Part shown: positions 23,181-34,484 of the stretch, in pieces
How positions within the stretch are numbered: the first letter of the stretch is position 1
Layout of the letters: every line of letters starts with the position of its first letter
Program-made: the position numbers and the translations under genes
Source of the DNA: Lunularia cruciata
Lineage: Eukaryota; Streptophyta; Marchantiopsida; Lunulariales; Lunulariaceae
Length of the DNA stretch: 64,000 nt
Direction of reading: 5' to 3'
Assembly (NCBI GenBank): GCA_948567375.1
Contig: OX419756.1
Span: 37,586,333 to 37,650,332, forward strand
The notes under the pieces: generated by a model
The model's input: only the letters and a program-made list of their open reading frames with translations
Databases searched by the model: none
Told to the model about the DNA's origin: nothing

Positions 23181-24120
23181 CTTCCCTTCTATTGGCTCTC
23201 TCATAACCCCTTCCTCCATGGTAAGTGGAATTTGGGCAATTCCTTTGGATATGGCCTCTTCCTCTACAACCAAAACAATTTCTATCATGAAAATTGTTGG
23301 CTGGTTGGCCTCCTCTATATGGCTAGGTTCCATAACTCCTAGGCCCTCTCCATACATTCTGATCCACCTCTCTCTTCTCCCATAGTTGCACCACATTGAT
23401 CTTGAGATCCGCAAGTTGTTCTGTGATGGTTTGAAGTGGATCTTTTGGTGGAGTTGCAAGAACTGGAGCAACCACTACTTGTGGTGCAACCCTTGCCACC
23501 AAAGTATCAAAAGTTCCACCATACTTGTAGCCTTGAGGAGGATGCACAACCTCCTTCACCACCAAATCACTCTCATCCCCTTCCAAACTCTCCTCCATAC
23601 AAATTGCAATCTTGATAGCTTCAACCTTGGAAGAAGGTTTCTCATATCTCACCTTGCTTCTAATTTGTGGTCTCAACCCTCCCACAAAATTCTAAGTGAG
23701 CATGGCCCCTATGCCAATCATTTTAGTCTCCACATCATCCCCACCCTTCCTCAACACTATGCGAAATCTGGACTCTAACTTTTCCACTCTTACCACATAG
23801 ACTCTCACGTTCTCTCCTTCTCCTTGCTTGAGAAATGTAACCTCACTCATCAATCTCTCATAACTCTCATCAGGAAGAAAGTTCTCAATGAGTGCTAAAG
23901 TCAAAGTCTCCCAAGACTCCTCTTCCCCATCTCTCCTCTCTCTCTTTTGGTATTCTGACTCATACCATGTAAGTGCTGCATCCTCAAAGAAATCTGGTAA
24001 TAATGAGGCCCACTCATTCTTCCTCCTCTCATCTTTTCCTATGCAAGCTCTCTTGAAGTCTCTCATAAAGGCCTCCACATCTTCTCCATCCTTGCCAAAG
24101 AAAACAGGAAGTTTCCCCAT
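23181..24120 (-). pseudogene. R1b gag
   Basis: It starts at 24120 (MGKLPVFFGKDGEDVEAF). The capsid-like domain is open to a stop at about 23692, and the reading then continues with GLRPQIRSKVRYEKPSSK. A knuckle, CFGCRGRGHIQRNC, is encoded in a shifted frame around 23290-23240. Gag of this type assembles particles and binds RNA. The start agrees with R1a (378). One stop and at least one frameshift are present. Confidence 0.8.
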
Positions 24121-24400
24121 CTTAACCTCTCACTATCTTTCTTTCTCTCAATTTTTTTCTCTTTTCTTTTCTCTCACTCTATTACTAATAGAGTATATAC
24201 AAGACTAACACCATCTAAGAATAGTCCACTCTAGGGAACACAAAAGGTTCAGGTTGCTCCAAGATTTCTATAGCAACATCAAATCCTAGAGTGCATATTA
24301 ATCTAACTCTCATCGATAGTTTATCCATAAGTTGAAAGATTATCTCCATCACTAATCTTGAGAACTAGCTGATGAAGGTGGTAGTATTTCTGTGGCTGTA

Positions 24401-24769
24401 CTAAGACTCTCTCCAAGGTCCTTCACCAAAGTCTCCAAAAAGTGCTTTTACTCCACTACACTCATGGCCTTTTGGAAGTCCTTCCACTCCACAAACCTCA
24501 CACAACTCCTTGGTCTTAGATCTTCTCCCTCCTAATCTTGGTGAAGAAGGTCCAACATGCAAACCCCAGTCAAGTAAGCCTCTCCTTTCCCTAAATCTTT
24601 TGCTCTCAAAGGTCAATGGACATGAACTTGCCTTATGTCCCTTCTCTTCACATAGAAAGCACTTAGACTCACTCTTTCCTCCAAGTGGTGTAGGTTTTTG
24701 GATCCTCTCAACACTCTCTTCCAATTCTATTGTAAACTCTCTTTTCCTCAAATCCACCCCTACAATCAC
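24401..24769 (-). pseudogene. R1b leader ORF with zinc knuckle
   Basis: This is the counterpart of 614-1111, truncated at both ends by changes. The knuckle CFLCEEKGHKASSC and the second motif CEVCGVEGLPKGHEC are kept. The C-terminus is frame-shifted. Retention of all metal-binding residues in both copies supports a real ORF upstream of gag. Confidence 0.55.
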
Positions 24770-25663
24770 CTCAAACCCTTGGGGAACCTTGCATTATCTC
24801 AATTTACACTCTTGATGACACTTTATGTTCCCAAAATGAATCTAAACACTCAAACATGCTTTTTGTTGATCTCAAACTCCTCATGCATGAGATCTCCACT
24901 CTGCAGAATTGACCCTTCCTCACAATGTCACTCAAATCTCCCAACCAGTATGTTACAGTCCTCTAAAATTTTGCACAATTGATAATAGCTCTAGGGCGTC
25001 CCTCCTTGCAAAATTTCAGATCATTTCATCAAGCTATTTGGCCTAGACACCTTTCTATTCAGCACACATATTTCAGATTTGGTCTCAAAACCACCCCCCT
25101 CACTTCAAAAACTCATAACTCCTTGTGCAAGAACAATCTCCCTCTAATATTTTGTGGCAGCAGGTAGGATACAATGCACTGAATTTTCTTGGAAATTTTC
25201 AGGAGATTTCACTGAAAATTGAAGAAATGGCAGACTCTATACAATTTTCCATAGAGCATGCAGTTGCGGGAGCACTTTACCCTATCAATTTTAAAAACTT
25301 CTAGCCCAGTGTGCATAGTAGCTCTCAAAATAATTTTAAGTGTGATAACTGAAAGATAACCCAAGCTATCATGTGTAGAAATTTCAAGTCCAGATCTCAA
25401 ACTTGAGATTTTGCCCAAAATCACCTTAATCCCCAAAATTTGCCCTCCACCTCACATAATCTCTCCAATTCCTCTCATGTGTACAAGATGTACAAAATCA
25501 CCTCAAAGACATCATAATGAACTACAGGGTATACAAATGGATCTTGGTTCTCTAACATAAGTTCAGCCCTCTCCTCTCCTAATGTCCTCTCCAAGTGAGC
25601 TCTCATAGCCTCCTTCTGCCTAATGTAGAATTGAACGCGGAACATTATCTTGCCTTCTAAAGA

Positions 25664-25682
25664 GGTCCCGGCAACGGAACCA
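25664..25682 (-). other. R1b primer binding site, tRNA-Asp-like
   Basis: Same 19 bases as in R1a (TGGTTCCGTTGCCGGGACC on the minus strand), four bases inside the 5' LTR. Confidence 0.75.
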
Positions 25683-25686
25683 AAAA

Positions 25687-26378
25687 TGTGAGCCGGCCTG
25701 TCTCTCACTCAGGATGAACCTCTGATGGCTATTATGGTAGCGCACCATGGACTAAGAAGGCAAAGAATCTCAACTCCATCATACTCCTCCAAGGCTAACA
25801 CTCCAAGACTCAAGACATTGCTCACTAGAGAACTCAATGAGAGAGAGATAGTTGCAAATGAAAAGATGAGGAGTACCTCCTCACCCCTTGTTTATATAAT
25901 TGTGAAATAGTTACATACCAAAGTTACTAATTACCGTAGTAACTCAAGTTACTAGACTAAAAGTCAAGTAAAGTCAAAAAGTAGAAATGAATATCCATTC
26001 ACATGGGCATATTCCCCTAAGCATGTGGTCTTATCTTGACCCAACCACTAAGTCAAGGATTCCTTCACATGGGCTATCCTTGGACTAAAGAAGAATCCAA
26101 AACAAAAAAGCTTGTGGGCCCAAGAGTTCTCAACTCTTTCCTCAAAGCCAAACACTTAGGAATAATACCAAGTCAACACACTAAAATCCAAAATAGTGGT
26201 GCTCATCTTTTCTACTTCCTCTAAAGTAAGGTCCCCTCTATCTTAGCTATGACTAACTTTAGCTAACCATGACTAATATAGAACCATCTTTTATCTCTAT
26301 ATAAATAATATCTCTTAAGTACTTGTAATCCCAAGCTAAATATCACATTACCACACACATGCACAAATGGGTGTTATA
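25687..26378 (-). repeat. R1b 5' LTR
   Basis: A 692 bp R1 LTR. The outer end reads GTGTTATA where other copies have GTGTTACA, a single C to T change. R2a gag sequence begins directly after it. Confidence 0.9.
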
Positions 26379-28251
26379 GAACATACTTGATAGGGGACTT
26401 TGGATTGGGTGGGTCCGGGCACTGATTTCTTGTGTGCCTTGATCCTTTACAATTCCCACAAAGGGGTATGTACCCAATGTGTTGTCTTGGCTCCGGATAA
26501 TTTGGAGACCAATTTCCCATCGAGCACAATTGTAACAAGCACCGGGTGCAACATTTTGAGGTCTATTTTGACCACCCATTGGGGGTCTTCACGGATGAGC
26601 AGTAGGATTATACTCCTGTGGTCCAAACCTTGGTCCTTGATATGATTGGCTTGATGGAGGCTGTATTTCTTAGGTTTGGTATACCGTCTCTTCTTCTTTG
26701 CCTTGATCCCATCCGGGAACCCAATCAATTTGTTGCAATAGAAATGTCGTGCAAGTTAAACACTCCATATTAGCATGGCCGGATTTACCACACGTAGTGC
26801 ACCATACATTTGGTTGCCCAAATGACGGGGGTTTTCTTTTGTCCTTCGCCCCAATCATCTGGATCTTGAAATCTGCAAACTCTTTAATAAGAGTTTCCAA
26901 CTTCTGATCCGCCTTAGATACATTCTATACTGGCGGTGTTACTGGCTTCTTTCCTCCATGTCTTCATATTTTTCTCGACTTGGGTTCTTCATCGGATTCT
27001 AAAGAAGAACTAGAAGATATGGAGGATTCCTCGAAAGAAGGAGAAGTGCTACGAGAAGCTCTTCATCTTGGCTTCTTGCCCTTCTTCTCCTGATTTCTTC
27101 AATTATTGGACGAGTTAGAATGAACCGCCTCATATCAGGCGACATGTTTGAGGACTTTGTCCAGGGAAGTTACATTCCTCTCCCTGGCAAAGATTCGGAT
27201 ATCCAGTGAAAGCCCGCCGAGGAACCAGGTAATGGCTTGGGCATCGAAATAACCCACCACACCGGATTGTTTTGGGACTTGGTTTAATAAGGCCATGAAC
27301 CGCTCAGAGTAATCTGTCAATTTTTCCTTCTTTCCTTGATCCAAATCATTAAGTGCCACGAAGACACTCGTATCATAATCCACTTCCCAAAATCATTCTA
27401 GGAAGCCATTTTGTAAGTCTGCCTAGTCTGCTGGTGTGAATCCTTTTTGTGTTACATGAGTATACCAGCTCCGAGCCTTCTTTTGGAGCAGACTTGGAAA
27501 AATCCGCAGTCAATCCGCGGAGTCACGTTCCTTGTTGGCAAAGGAAATGACTTCAAATTCCTTGATGAATTCATCAGGATCTTTGTCCTGCTCTATACCT
27601 TTATACTTCTGATAAGCATGTCGGGCTACGGGTAACAAAGACATCATTTGGTGTGGCGGATTTGGTTGTGGTAAGTTTGAACTTATGGGAACTGAAGAGC
27701 TACTTGGTATGGACGCCGTGTTGTCTGCCCACGGGTTCCAATTTGTCAAGTTCAAATTGGAGTCTTCTTCAACAATTTCTTCTTCTCTGGTTGTGTCGAC
27801 TTCAACCCGATCAGAAGTAAGAGGTTCCACAACTTCAATCTTGGTCTTCAAACCTTCTTTGGGATAACCGGGGAATTGTTCATACCAGATGCTAACACTC
27901 TTCTTCCGTAAGTGTTTGTGCTATCTTTTCTTGAACAAACTTCTTAATGAAATTGACTTCCTCTACAGCTTTAGGGGAAGTTGGGGTACTAGGTCGTAGC
28001 GCGTATGTCTGCTCGCTCGAGTCTTTCTTTTTCTTGGAAGACGGAGATGAAAAGTAGCCTTGCCACCCTCCTTCATGTCTCTTTTGGTCAAGTTCACGCA
28101 AGGCTTCTTGTACTTTGTGAAAGAATTGAAAGTCCAACGCTTCTTGTTTGATTTCATCCAAAGTGGATGGGACTTTCAAATGTTCATCTTCTTCACGCTG
28201 CACTGCTCGTCTTTGAGCTCTCTCTTCACGTTGTTCTCTTGATATAGACAT
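26379..28251 (-). pseudogene. R2a gag
   Basis: The start region MSISREQREERAQRRA lies at 28251, about 65 bp inside the primer site. A proline/serine-rich N-terminus is followed by a capsid-like part (GIEQDKDPDEFIKEFEVISFANKE, then LTDYSERFMALLNQVPKQS). A first knuckle-like sequence is CTTCGKSGHANMEC (about 26800-26760), and a second is CYNCARWE near 26530. Reading frames change at least four times. R1b separates its end from the protease linker. Confidence 0.75.
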
Positions 28252-28314
28252 TCATATTGCATGGACACCCAGTTTTGAATTTGGCTTTGTATTCTTCCAC
28301 TTCTGAGATTTTTA

Positions 28315-28332
28315 TCCCCGGCAGCGGTGCCA
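28315..28332 (-). other. R2a primer binding site, tRNA-Asp-like
   Basis: On the minus strand, TGGCACCGCTGCCGGGGA lies seven bases inside the 5' LTR end. It matches the plant tRNA-Asp primer site (TGGCGCCGTTGCCGGGGA) except at two positions. Confidence 0.8.
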
Positions 28333-30235
28333 AAAATCATGTGACAACCCGGCAAAAATCACTTTTGCGGTAATCGGGTAAGTAAAGTTCATTCCCGCAA
28401 AGATACTGTGCAGAAATGTCCAAATACAAAGTCAAATGTCACAATTGCAATTCTTCTTGGTTTCTTCTTTAATCTCTCAAGTAGTAACTACACCCATAAG
28501 AGAGTAACAAGCTCACAATCTTGACAACTTGTCATGAATACACACACATAATCACATCATAGCAAATTCTGTCTAAACAACTCTTGATTGTGATGATTCA
28601 AATTCTCCCGAAGATGGCACTTCACTACAAAGAATGATTTTGCCTCTGAATTGTGTTCCATCGCTCCATTGAAGGCACAACTTCCTCGATCAAAATTGCT
28701 TCACATCAACTTTGTGTTGCACTCACAAATGCAGAATACTACCAACACTACAATTCCTCTCAGATTTGTCAAGGCATTGCTCTGATGCACTTCACTCAGG
28801 ATAAAACACACAGAATGAAGATCAAGGCTGCAAATTCCAACATCCACAGACACGTTGACTTGCTCTTTGGAATTCTCTTCACACCCACAACTACAAACAT
28901 GAAATTGACAATCGGAATTAAGCTTAAGCGACGAGCACTAAGAACAACACTTTGCTTTATCTATCTTTAGAAATATGAATACTAAACAACATAAGACTGC
29001 AAATGCTCCCCTTAAATACTAAAGCAAACAACAGACTTGCCTACCTATGCACCGCTTCCTAATATCTCTTTCTACTTGCAGATTCTAATTGACAATCTAT
29101 CTCTTCATATCTGCCTTTTCCTATCCCAAAATTGATACTTATCCCAATCCAATGTCTACCTCATCATCGGCTTCCAAACCCGATGATCTTCTTAGTACTT
29201 CTCCTTCTTTGGGTATAGCTAATTCTACTAATTCCTTCACTAATTCTACTACTTCTACACTAGGAACTACAATTGAGTTCAGGGTTACTCCATCTACTGC
29301 TTTATCTCTTGACCCACTCTTCTCTAATGTGTCAAATAATAAGTCCTATGACACTTGTATTCCTACTTCTGCAACATCGGGTTTCTTCTCCACTGTCACA
29401 CTATCCCAAATCTTTTCTAACTCCGAATTGACTAAATCTGATCTAAGACTAACATTGTTCTCTACGTCTAACATTTTCCTATCTACTCGTTCTCTTAATC
29501 AAATCAATAAGGTATTCATGTCCACATCCTTGGCTTTCCTCTTCCAAGTTTCCTGCACAAGTAACTTCAACTCATGTAGGCGGGCTTCTTCCAATCTCCC
29601 TTCAGCCTCCGTGCTTAAGATTGCTCTCAACTTCCTTGCAACTTCCCCTACTAATTCCGATGCATATCCTCGTGAGCGCTCTACTTTCAACTCCTCACGA
29701 TACATCTTCAACTCGTCTTTGTACTCCATAGCAAGCATCTTCTTCTCCTCTGCATACATCATGCTCTGCCTTTCCGCACTCCTGACAAGTTCTTGTAATT
29801 GTTCCTCTTCTTCTTGCCTGGCTGCCTACTCTCTCTGCCATGCTTTGATCTTTTGCAGCTGCACTCTTCTTCAAACTCTCCAACTCCTGCTCCATTACGA
29901 TGGTCATTGCCTTCAAATGAACATTCTCAATGCGCACATCACTCACTTCCTCCTTCATCTTGCTAAGCCACATTGCTTGTTCCATTAATTCTCCAGCTTG
30001 CCTCAGTAGTTCTTTTTCTTTTACTTTGCAGCTTTCTTGTAGCATGGTCATAGTTTCCTTCATCCAGCAAGGGTGTGACCACCTTTGTCAAATACGATAT
30101 CCCGCCGAAGCTCTTTTCCTCTTCATTGCCATCTTCATCTCGAGTCTTTTCCTCCATCATCGGCTCCTTCATCCGAAGTCGTGATCTTTGTATCTTCATT
30201 GTTTTGGTACCTTCTTTGTCTTGGCCCCTTGAATT

Positions 30236-30926
30236 GTAACACCCATTTGTGCATGTGTGTAGTATTGTGATATTTAGCTTGGTATTACAAGTACTTAAGG
30301 GATATTATTTATATAGAGATAAAGGATGGTTCTATATTAGTCATGGTTAGCTAAAGTTAGTCATAGCTAAGATAGAGTGGACCTTACTTTAGAGGAAGAA
30401 GAAAAGATGAGCATCACTATTTTGGATTTTAGTGTGTTGACTTGGTATTATTCCTAGATGTTTGGCTTTGAGGAAAGAGTTGAGAACTCTTGGGCCCGCA
30501 AGCCTTTTTGTTTCGGATTCTTCTTTAGTCCAAGGATAGCCCATGTGAAGGAATCCTTGACTTAGTGGTTGGGTCAAGATAAGACCACATGCTTAGGGGA
30601 ATATGCCCATGTGAAGGGATATTCCTTTCTACTTTTTGACTTTACTTGACTTTTAGTCTAGTAACTTGAGTTACTCCGGTAATTAGTAACTTTGGTACGT
30701 AACTATTTCACAAGTATATAAACAAGGGGTGAGGAGGTACTCATCATCCTTTCATTTGCAACTACCTCTCTCTCATTGAGTTCTCTAGTGAGCAATGTCT
30801 TGAGTCTTGGAGTGATAGCCTTGGAGGAGTATGATGGAGTTGGGATTCCTTGCCTTCTTAGTCCATGGTGCGCTACCATAATAGCCATCAGAGCTTCATC
30901 TTGAGTGAGAGACAGGCCGGCTCACA
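30236..30926 (+). mobile_element. R1c, solo R1 LTR in the R2a 5' LTR
   Basis: It starts TGTAACACCC and ends GGCTCACA, 691 bp. The empty site is visible in the R2a 3' LTR at 12486-12500 (ccttgaactcgg). Here the left flank is ccttgaat and the right flank gaactcgg. This fits a 5-bp duplication gaact with one base lost on the left. Confidence 0.9.
30715..30722 (+). promoter_or_regulatory. R1 LTR TATA box
   Basis: TATATAAA in the context cacaagTATATAAAcaagg is present at the same place in all full R1 LTRs (for example 39191 onward with a TATATACA variant). It is a probable core promoter for R1 transcripts, inferred from sequence. Confidence 0.5.
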
Positions 30927-32577
30927 GAACTCGGCCCCGCGTGATTCTCTTCTTTCTCTTCTGGTCTTGACTTGTTCACCACCATTGCCTGACAAGCATC
31001 ACTGACTGCCATTGATTGCTGAGCTTCTGGCTCCCCATTGCTATTGCTCCCTGACTCCTCACTTTTTAAGGTGAGCTCCTCTTCTTAGAATTCCTCCTCT
31101 TGCGACTTAGTTTCTTCCCCAGACTCCAATCCCAATGATGCATCTTTTACAATCTTTGCAGTCTTCAAAATCAGCCGCCTAGTCTTCCTTTGCGTGGGAG
31201 GCAACCTTGCTTCTTTGGGTTTGCCATGTTTCTTTGTCTTCGGACTGGTAATTTCTTTGACTTCCCACTGTCCAGTCTTCGAGAAGTATTCATCATTTGC
31301 TCGAAGATGCAGCATATACTGGTGCTCTTCCTCGTATGCTTCCCGTCGTAAATCTGGATGCATGTGAGACACCATACAATGATGCTCTTCTTTGGTCAGC
31401 AAGTTCAGTCCGAAGTAGAAGTGTGCTGCAAATGGTGCAAAGTAATGCGGTGGCGAGCCCGTTTGCTAATTAACCACCATCTGCCGCGTTTGGTGGTGAA
31501 AGCACTTTGCCCAATTCACTGGAGCTCCTACAAACATTTGATGGAAGAATACAGCTTGCTGCATGTTCACATAGGTGGTTCATTCTGGCTTGAACATGGC
31601 TATCATCACCCCCACAATACTTCTCCTAATCGGGTCCCAATAGGACTCCACCTTGTAGCCATTTGTAGTTCTTGGAGCAAAAAATGAGTTGCGGATCTCC
31701 GCCGTGTCCTCTGCAGCATCACACTTCCGATAGAAGGTGATCCCCATCGGGTCTCTTGCTTCTCTCCCCAATACTAACTTCCAATCTGACTCAGTCCATC
31801 GAGCCGGATTACCTCTCTTCCCTTCCACCTTGGGACCCTCCTCACAATTACTAGCAGCAATCTCTGCCATCATTCTTGGGAAACTGAAATTCCAGTTCCA
31901 TGCTAAAAATGTAATATGAAGTCTAATCAAGACTTTGATTCTAGCTACTACATCTACTCTTCGGATTGCAAAACCTCGCACCGCCAGCACATTGGCCACC
32001 TTCTTTGCCATGATCTGTTCTCTTGTTCTACAATGTTGGAAGATGAGACCTTCTCCTAGACGAGACACTCTAACTCCCTTGGGGTTTTAGAAAATCTCAC
32101 TCTTGATGGGCTTCTGGACACGCATTACTGCAGGACGACTACTCACAGGGATTGGAAAATTACTCAAAACATTCAACTTTTCCTTGTGCAGTCGCAATTT
32201 TATATTACCCCGAATCGTAGTCATTCTTTAGTCAATTTTAGCTTCAAATTTCTCTATTCTGCATGCAACTCCCGATCACTATCAAGACATGCTTCTTCTG
32301 CCCTTGCCATTTCTTGAAATGTACTTTCTTGCAACGTACCAAGGTTGTTAAACGGTCTTTGTCTCTCCTGCGCCTTCCAACCCAAAGACGGTGATCTTCG
32401 GACATTTTCCGTCGTACTCCTCTTCCGAGTACCTCCATCGTCAGATCCAATGTCATCTTCTTTGGATGTCCTCCAAAGTTAGTTTCATCTATTCTTCATC
32501 CGCAATTCAACCTTCAGTGCTTGCTTCTTCTCTTAAACACGACTAAACATAGAAAAACAAAACATGTGGGTACCACA

Positions 32578-33052
32578 CTGCAGAACCCGCTTGTGCTCCA
32601 CCCGCTTGACTACCGCTGTGGACGACCGATTATAGTTATGGTTGATTCAAGTCCCCACGTTGTTCGTTGGGATGTGGGCCAAGATGACAAGAACGGCAGC
32701 AGATTTGCAGCAAGGTTTGGAGCAAGGATCTTCATGGAACGGCAATGGAGGTACCCTTAGATCAAACGGGAATTGTGGGGTGCCAAGATTGCACTAAGAC
32801 AGGATAGAAACTGCCTAATAGGGACCTTTGTCATCCTAGAGACAGATTGCTTGCCGCTGCTTGGAATGGTTGCCAACTATGACACTCCAGACATTCCTAT
32901 GTTGCATTGGATAGCGTTCATTTGGATGTTTAATCCAGAGCTAAGGTATATAGCTAGGAAGGACAATCCAGTAGCTGATATGTTGTCTAGAGCATGTTAT
33001 GAAGGAGCTGAAAATGACTGTATGGTGGATGTGCATGAGCTGGTATATAGCT
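32578..33052 (+). pseudogene. R3a RNase H
   Basis: Resumes after R2a. Blocks are CGRPIIVMVDSSPHVVRWDV, then RFAARFGARIFMERQWRYP, a stop, IKRELWGAKIALRQDRNCLIG, VILETDCLPLLGM, and NPVADMLSRACYEG at the end. This is the RNase H of the same pol as 8847-10456. The RT thumb end may be partly missing at the junction. Confidence 0.8.
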
Positions 33053-33056
33053 AGAC

Positions 33057-34423
33057 TTGAACTTACCCTTTAGAGAAGAACTGTACAAGGATGGTCTGTT
33101 GGCTGTTGGAAAGTATCTTAGTTCTTTAGAGAAGAACTCCAAATGGACCAGGGAAAAGTTTGAGAAGATTAGAAGGAGAACCAAAAAACTCTTGTTGAAG
33201 GATGGGTATCTTTGGCAAAGGCCCAAGGGCAGCTCTGGAGTTCCACTAAGAGTGTTGGGAGATGAGGAGACAAAGCAGAGAGTGCTACGGGAGTCACATG
33301 ATGCGGATGTTGCCGAACATCATGGGGTTTAGGGTACATACAAGCGCATCCAAGGTTTGTACTGGTGGCCAGGTTTTATACAGAGTTAAGGCGATATGTG
33401 GAAACGTGTGAAATCTGTCAGATCTACTCCAAAGTAAGGCACAAAGATGGTTTGAAACCTACTTATCCGCTGAATCTCCATTTTCAGTGGGTTTTGGACT
33501 TGGTTCATATGCCTTTAGGAGTCCAAGGAGCTAAATATCTAGAACTTGCTAGGGAAGACTTGTCTAATTATGTGGAAGGAAGAGCATTGTCGTCTACACA
33601 TACCCAACAGGTGTGTCGGTTTGTCTTAGAGGATATCATTGCCAAGCACGGATGTTTCTACCGGATGAGGGCAGATCGAGGTGAGATAGATGCAAGGGAA
33701 GCAACTGACTTCTTTGCTAAGTTCAATATCAAACTGAACCTAACTACTGCCTACAATCCGGAAGCCAATGGTTAGAGTGAACGAGGTCATCCGCCAATAG
33801 TGAATGCTTTGGTGAAGGCTTGCCAAGGTGAGACATACAGATGGCCTGATTTGCTGCCCTTAGCACTTATGGCTGATAGGTTAACTTGCAGCTCGGTAAA
33901 TGGGCTGCGACCTGCTGAGTTAATATCAATGCACTTACCTATTATGCATGTGGAAGAGGACATCGTTAGTTGGAGAACTGTTCAGTGGGAGGATAATGTG
34001 TCTACAGAGGAATTGATAACGCGCAGAATTGAGCACTTTAACTTGACACCACAGAGAATACAAGTGGCACGCGAGAAGGTGAGCGAAGCGTGGCTGAGGA
34101 ACAAAGTATACTTTGACAAGACTCACCAACTGCGACCAGTATCTATCAATGAAGGAGATTGGGTGCTGATTTCTGATAACAGCCTAGATGTACAACATTT
34201 GACACTCAAGAAGTTTGCCCGCCATTGGCATGGCCCATTTTTTGTTACTAAAGTTCATGAGAATGCTACCTACAGTGTGCAAGAGCTAGATGGTACTGAA
34301 CATCGTCTGCCATATGCAAGGAAAAGGGTTAAAATTTTCAAGAGGCAATTGGGAACCAAGGAAGAAAGAAATCGTGACTTCAGCTCTAGAGGCGATTTAG
34401 AAGATGCCACTAAAGAAAGCTGA
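33057..34423 (+). pseudogene. R3a integrase
   Basis: Zinc-binding part: ESHDADVAEHHG and, after a frame change, CEICQIYSK. Core: QWVLDLVHMPLG (first Asp), then RADRGEIDAREATDFF (second Asp), then NPEANG*SERGH (Glu after a stop). A C-terminal GPF/Y-type block reads NEGDWVLISDN...FARHWHGPFFVTKV. No chromodomain or other module follows before the polypurine tract. At least two stops and a frame change are present. Confidence 0.8.
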
Positions 34424-34469
34424 TATTGATCACTCGGGACTTGCTGGTGCAGACCGGTGGCTGCACAGT

Positions 34470-34484
34470 ATTGGTGGGGGTGGA
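34470..34484 (+). other. R3a polypurine tract
   Basis: ATTGGTGGGGGTGGA directly precedes the 3' LTR start TGTCGTCGGG. R3b has ATTGGTGGGGGTGAA at the same place. The shared sequence upstream (ggtgcagaccg) shows that the two elements share this whole end. Confidence 0.8.

Larger units (their letters stand above)
20239..26378 (-). mobile_element. R1b, R1 element lacking RT, RNase H and most of integrase
   Basis: LTRs at 25687-26378 (5') and 20239-20930 (3') are both 692 bp. Leader ORF, gag and protease are present. The pol reading then jumps from the start of RT (VVKEEIDKLKEAGFIFEVENSEW) to the last codons of integrase (20950-21010). Flanks are taaac and gaaca, not a convincing duplication. An R4 solo LTR (22445-23180) splits gag from protease. 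The copy is non-autonomous. Confidence 0.85.
29139..32068 (-). pseudogene. R2 LTR-encoded protein (U3 ORF), 5' LTR copy, split by R1 solo LTR
   Basis: The N-terminal reading (from 32068, MSRLGEGLIFQHCRTREQ) extends further upstream than in the 3' LTR copy. It continues through the WTESDWKLVLGREA and RRSIVGVMIAMFKPE blocks, then 31402-31085 in the same frame with an acidic end. The R1 solo LTR follows, then the coiled-coil part (30199-29139) with frame changes. It matches the copy at 11254-13493 block by block. Function is unknown. Confidence 0.6.
10457..32577 (-). mobile_element. R2a, full-length Athila/Tat-like Ty3/gypsy element with ORF-bearing LTRs
   Basis: The 3' LTR is 10457-14135 and the 5' LTR is 28340-32577. 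Target duplications are ctgta (10452-10456) and ctgca (32578-32582). A polypurine tract adjoins the 3' LTR (14136-14150), and a tRNA-Asp-type primer site adjoins the 5' LTR (28332-28315). Gag, protease, RT, RNase H and integrase lie between, on the minus strand. RT has a FIDDFCVFG block and integrase a CDACQRTG...WGIDFVGP block, as in Athila/Tat lineages; the clade is inferred. The interior is split by a solo R2 LTR and by R1b. Frames are broken throughout. Confidence 0.9.
28340..32577 (-). repeat. R2a 5' LTR, with inserted R1 solo LTR
   Basis: Minus-strand ends are TGTGGTACCC (32577) and GGTTGTCACA (28340). Removing the R1 solo LTR (30236-30926) leaves about 3.55 kb, collinear with 10457-14135. 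It includes the U3 ORF and the TATTTAAG box at 29018-29011. Confidence 0.9.

Noticed and set aside
20234..26383. Target duplication for R1b
   Set aside because: Flanks taaac and gaaca do not match even allowing one change. The insertion may have been altered or recombined.
28340..32577. First read as a short R2 LTR followed by a separate tandem copy of a 3' ORF region
   Set aside because: The polypurine tract at 14136-14150 precedes TGTGGTACCC, and the target duplication ctgta/ctgca lies outside 10457 and 32577. The whole 3.6 kb stretch is therefore the LTR and no tandem element is needed.
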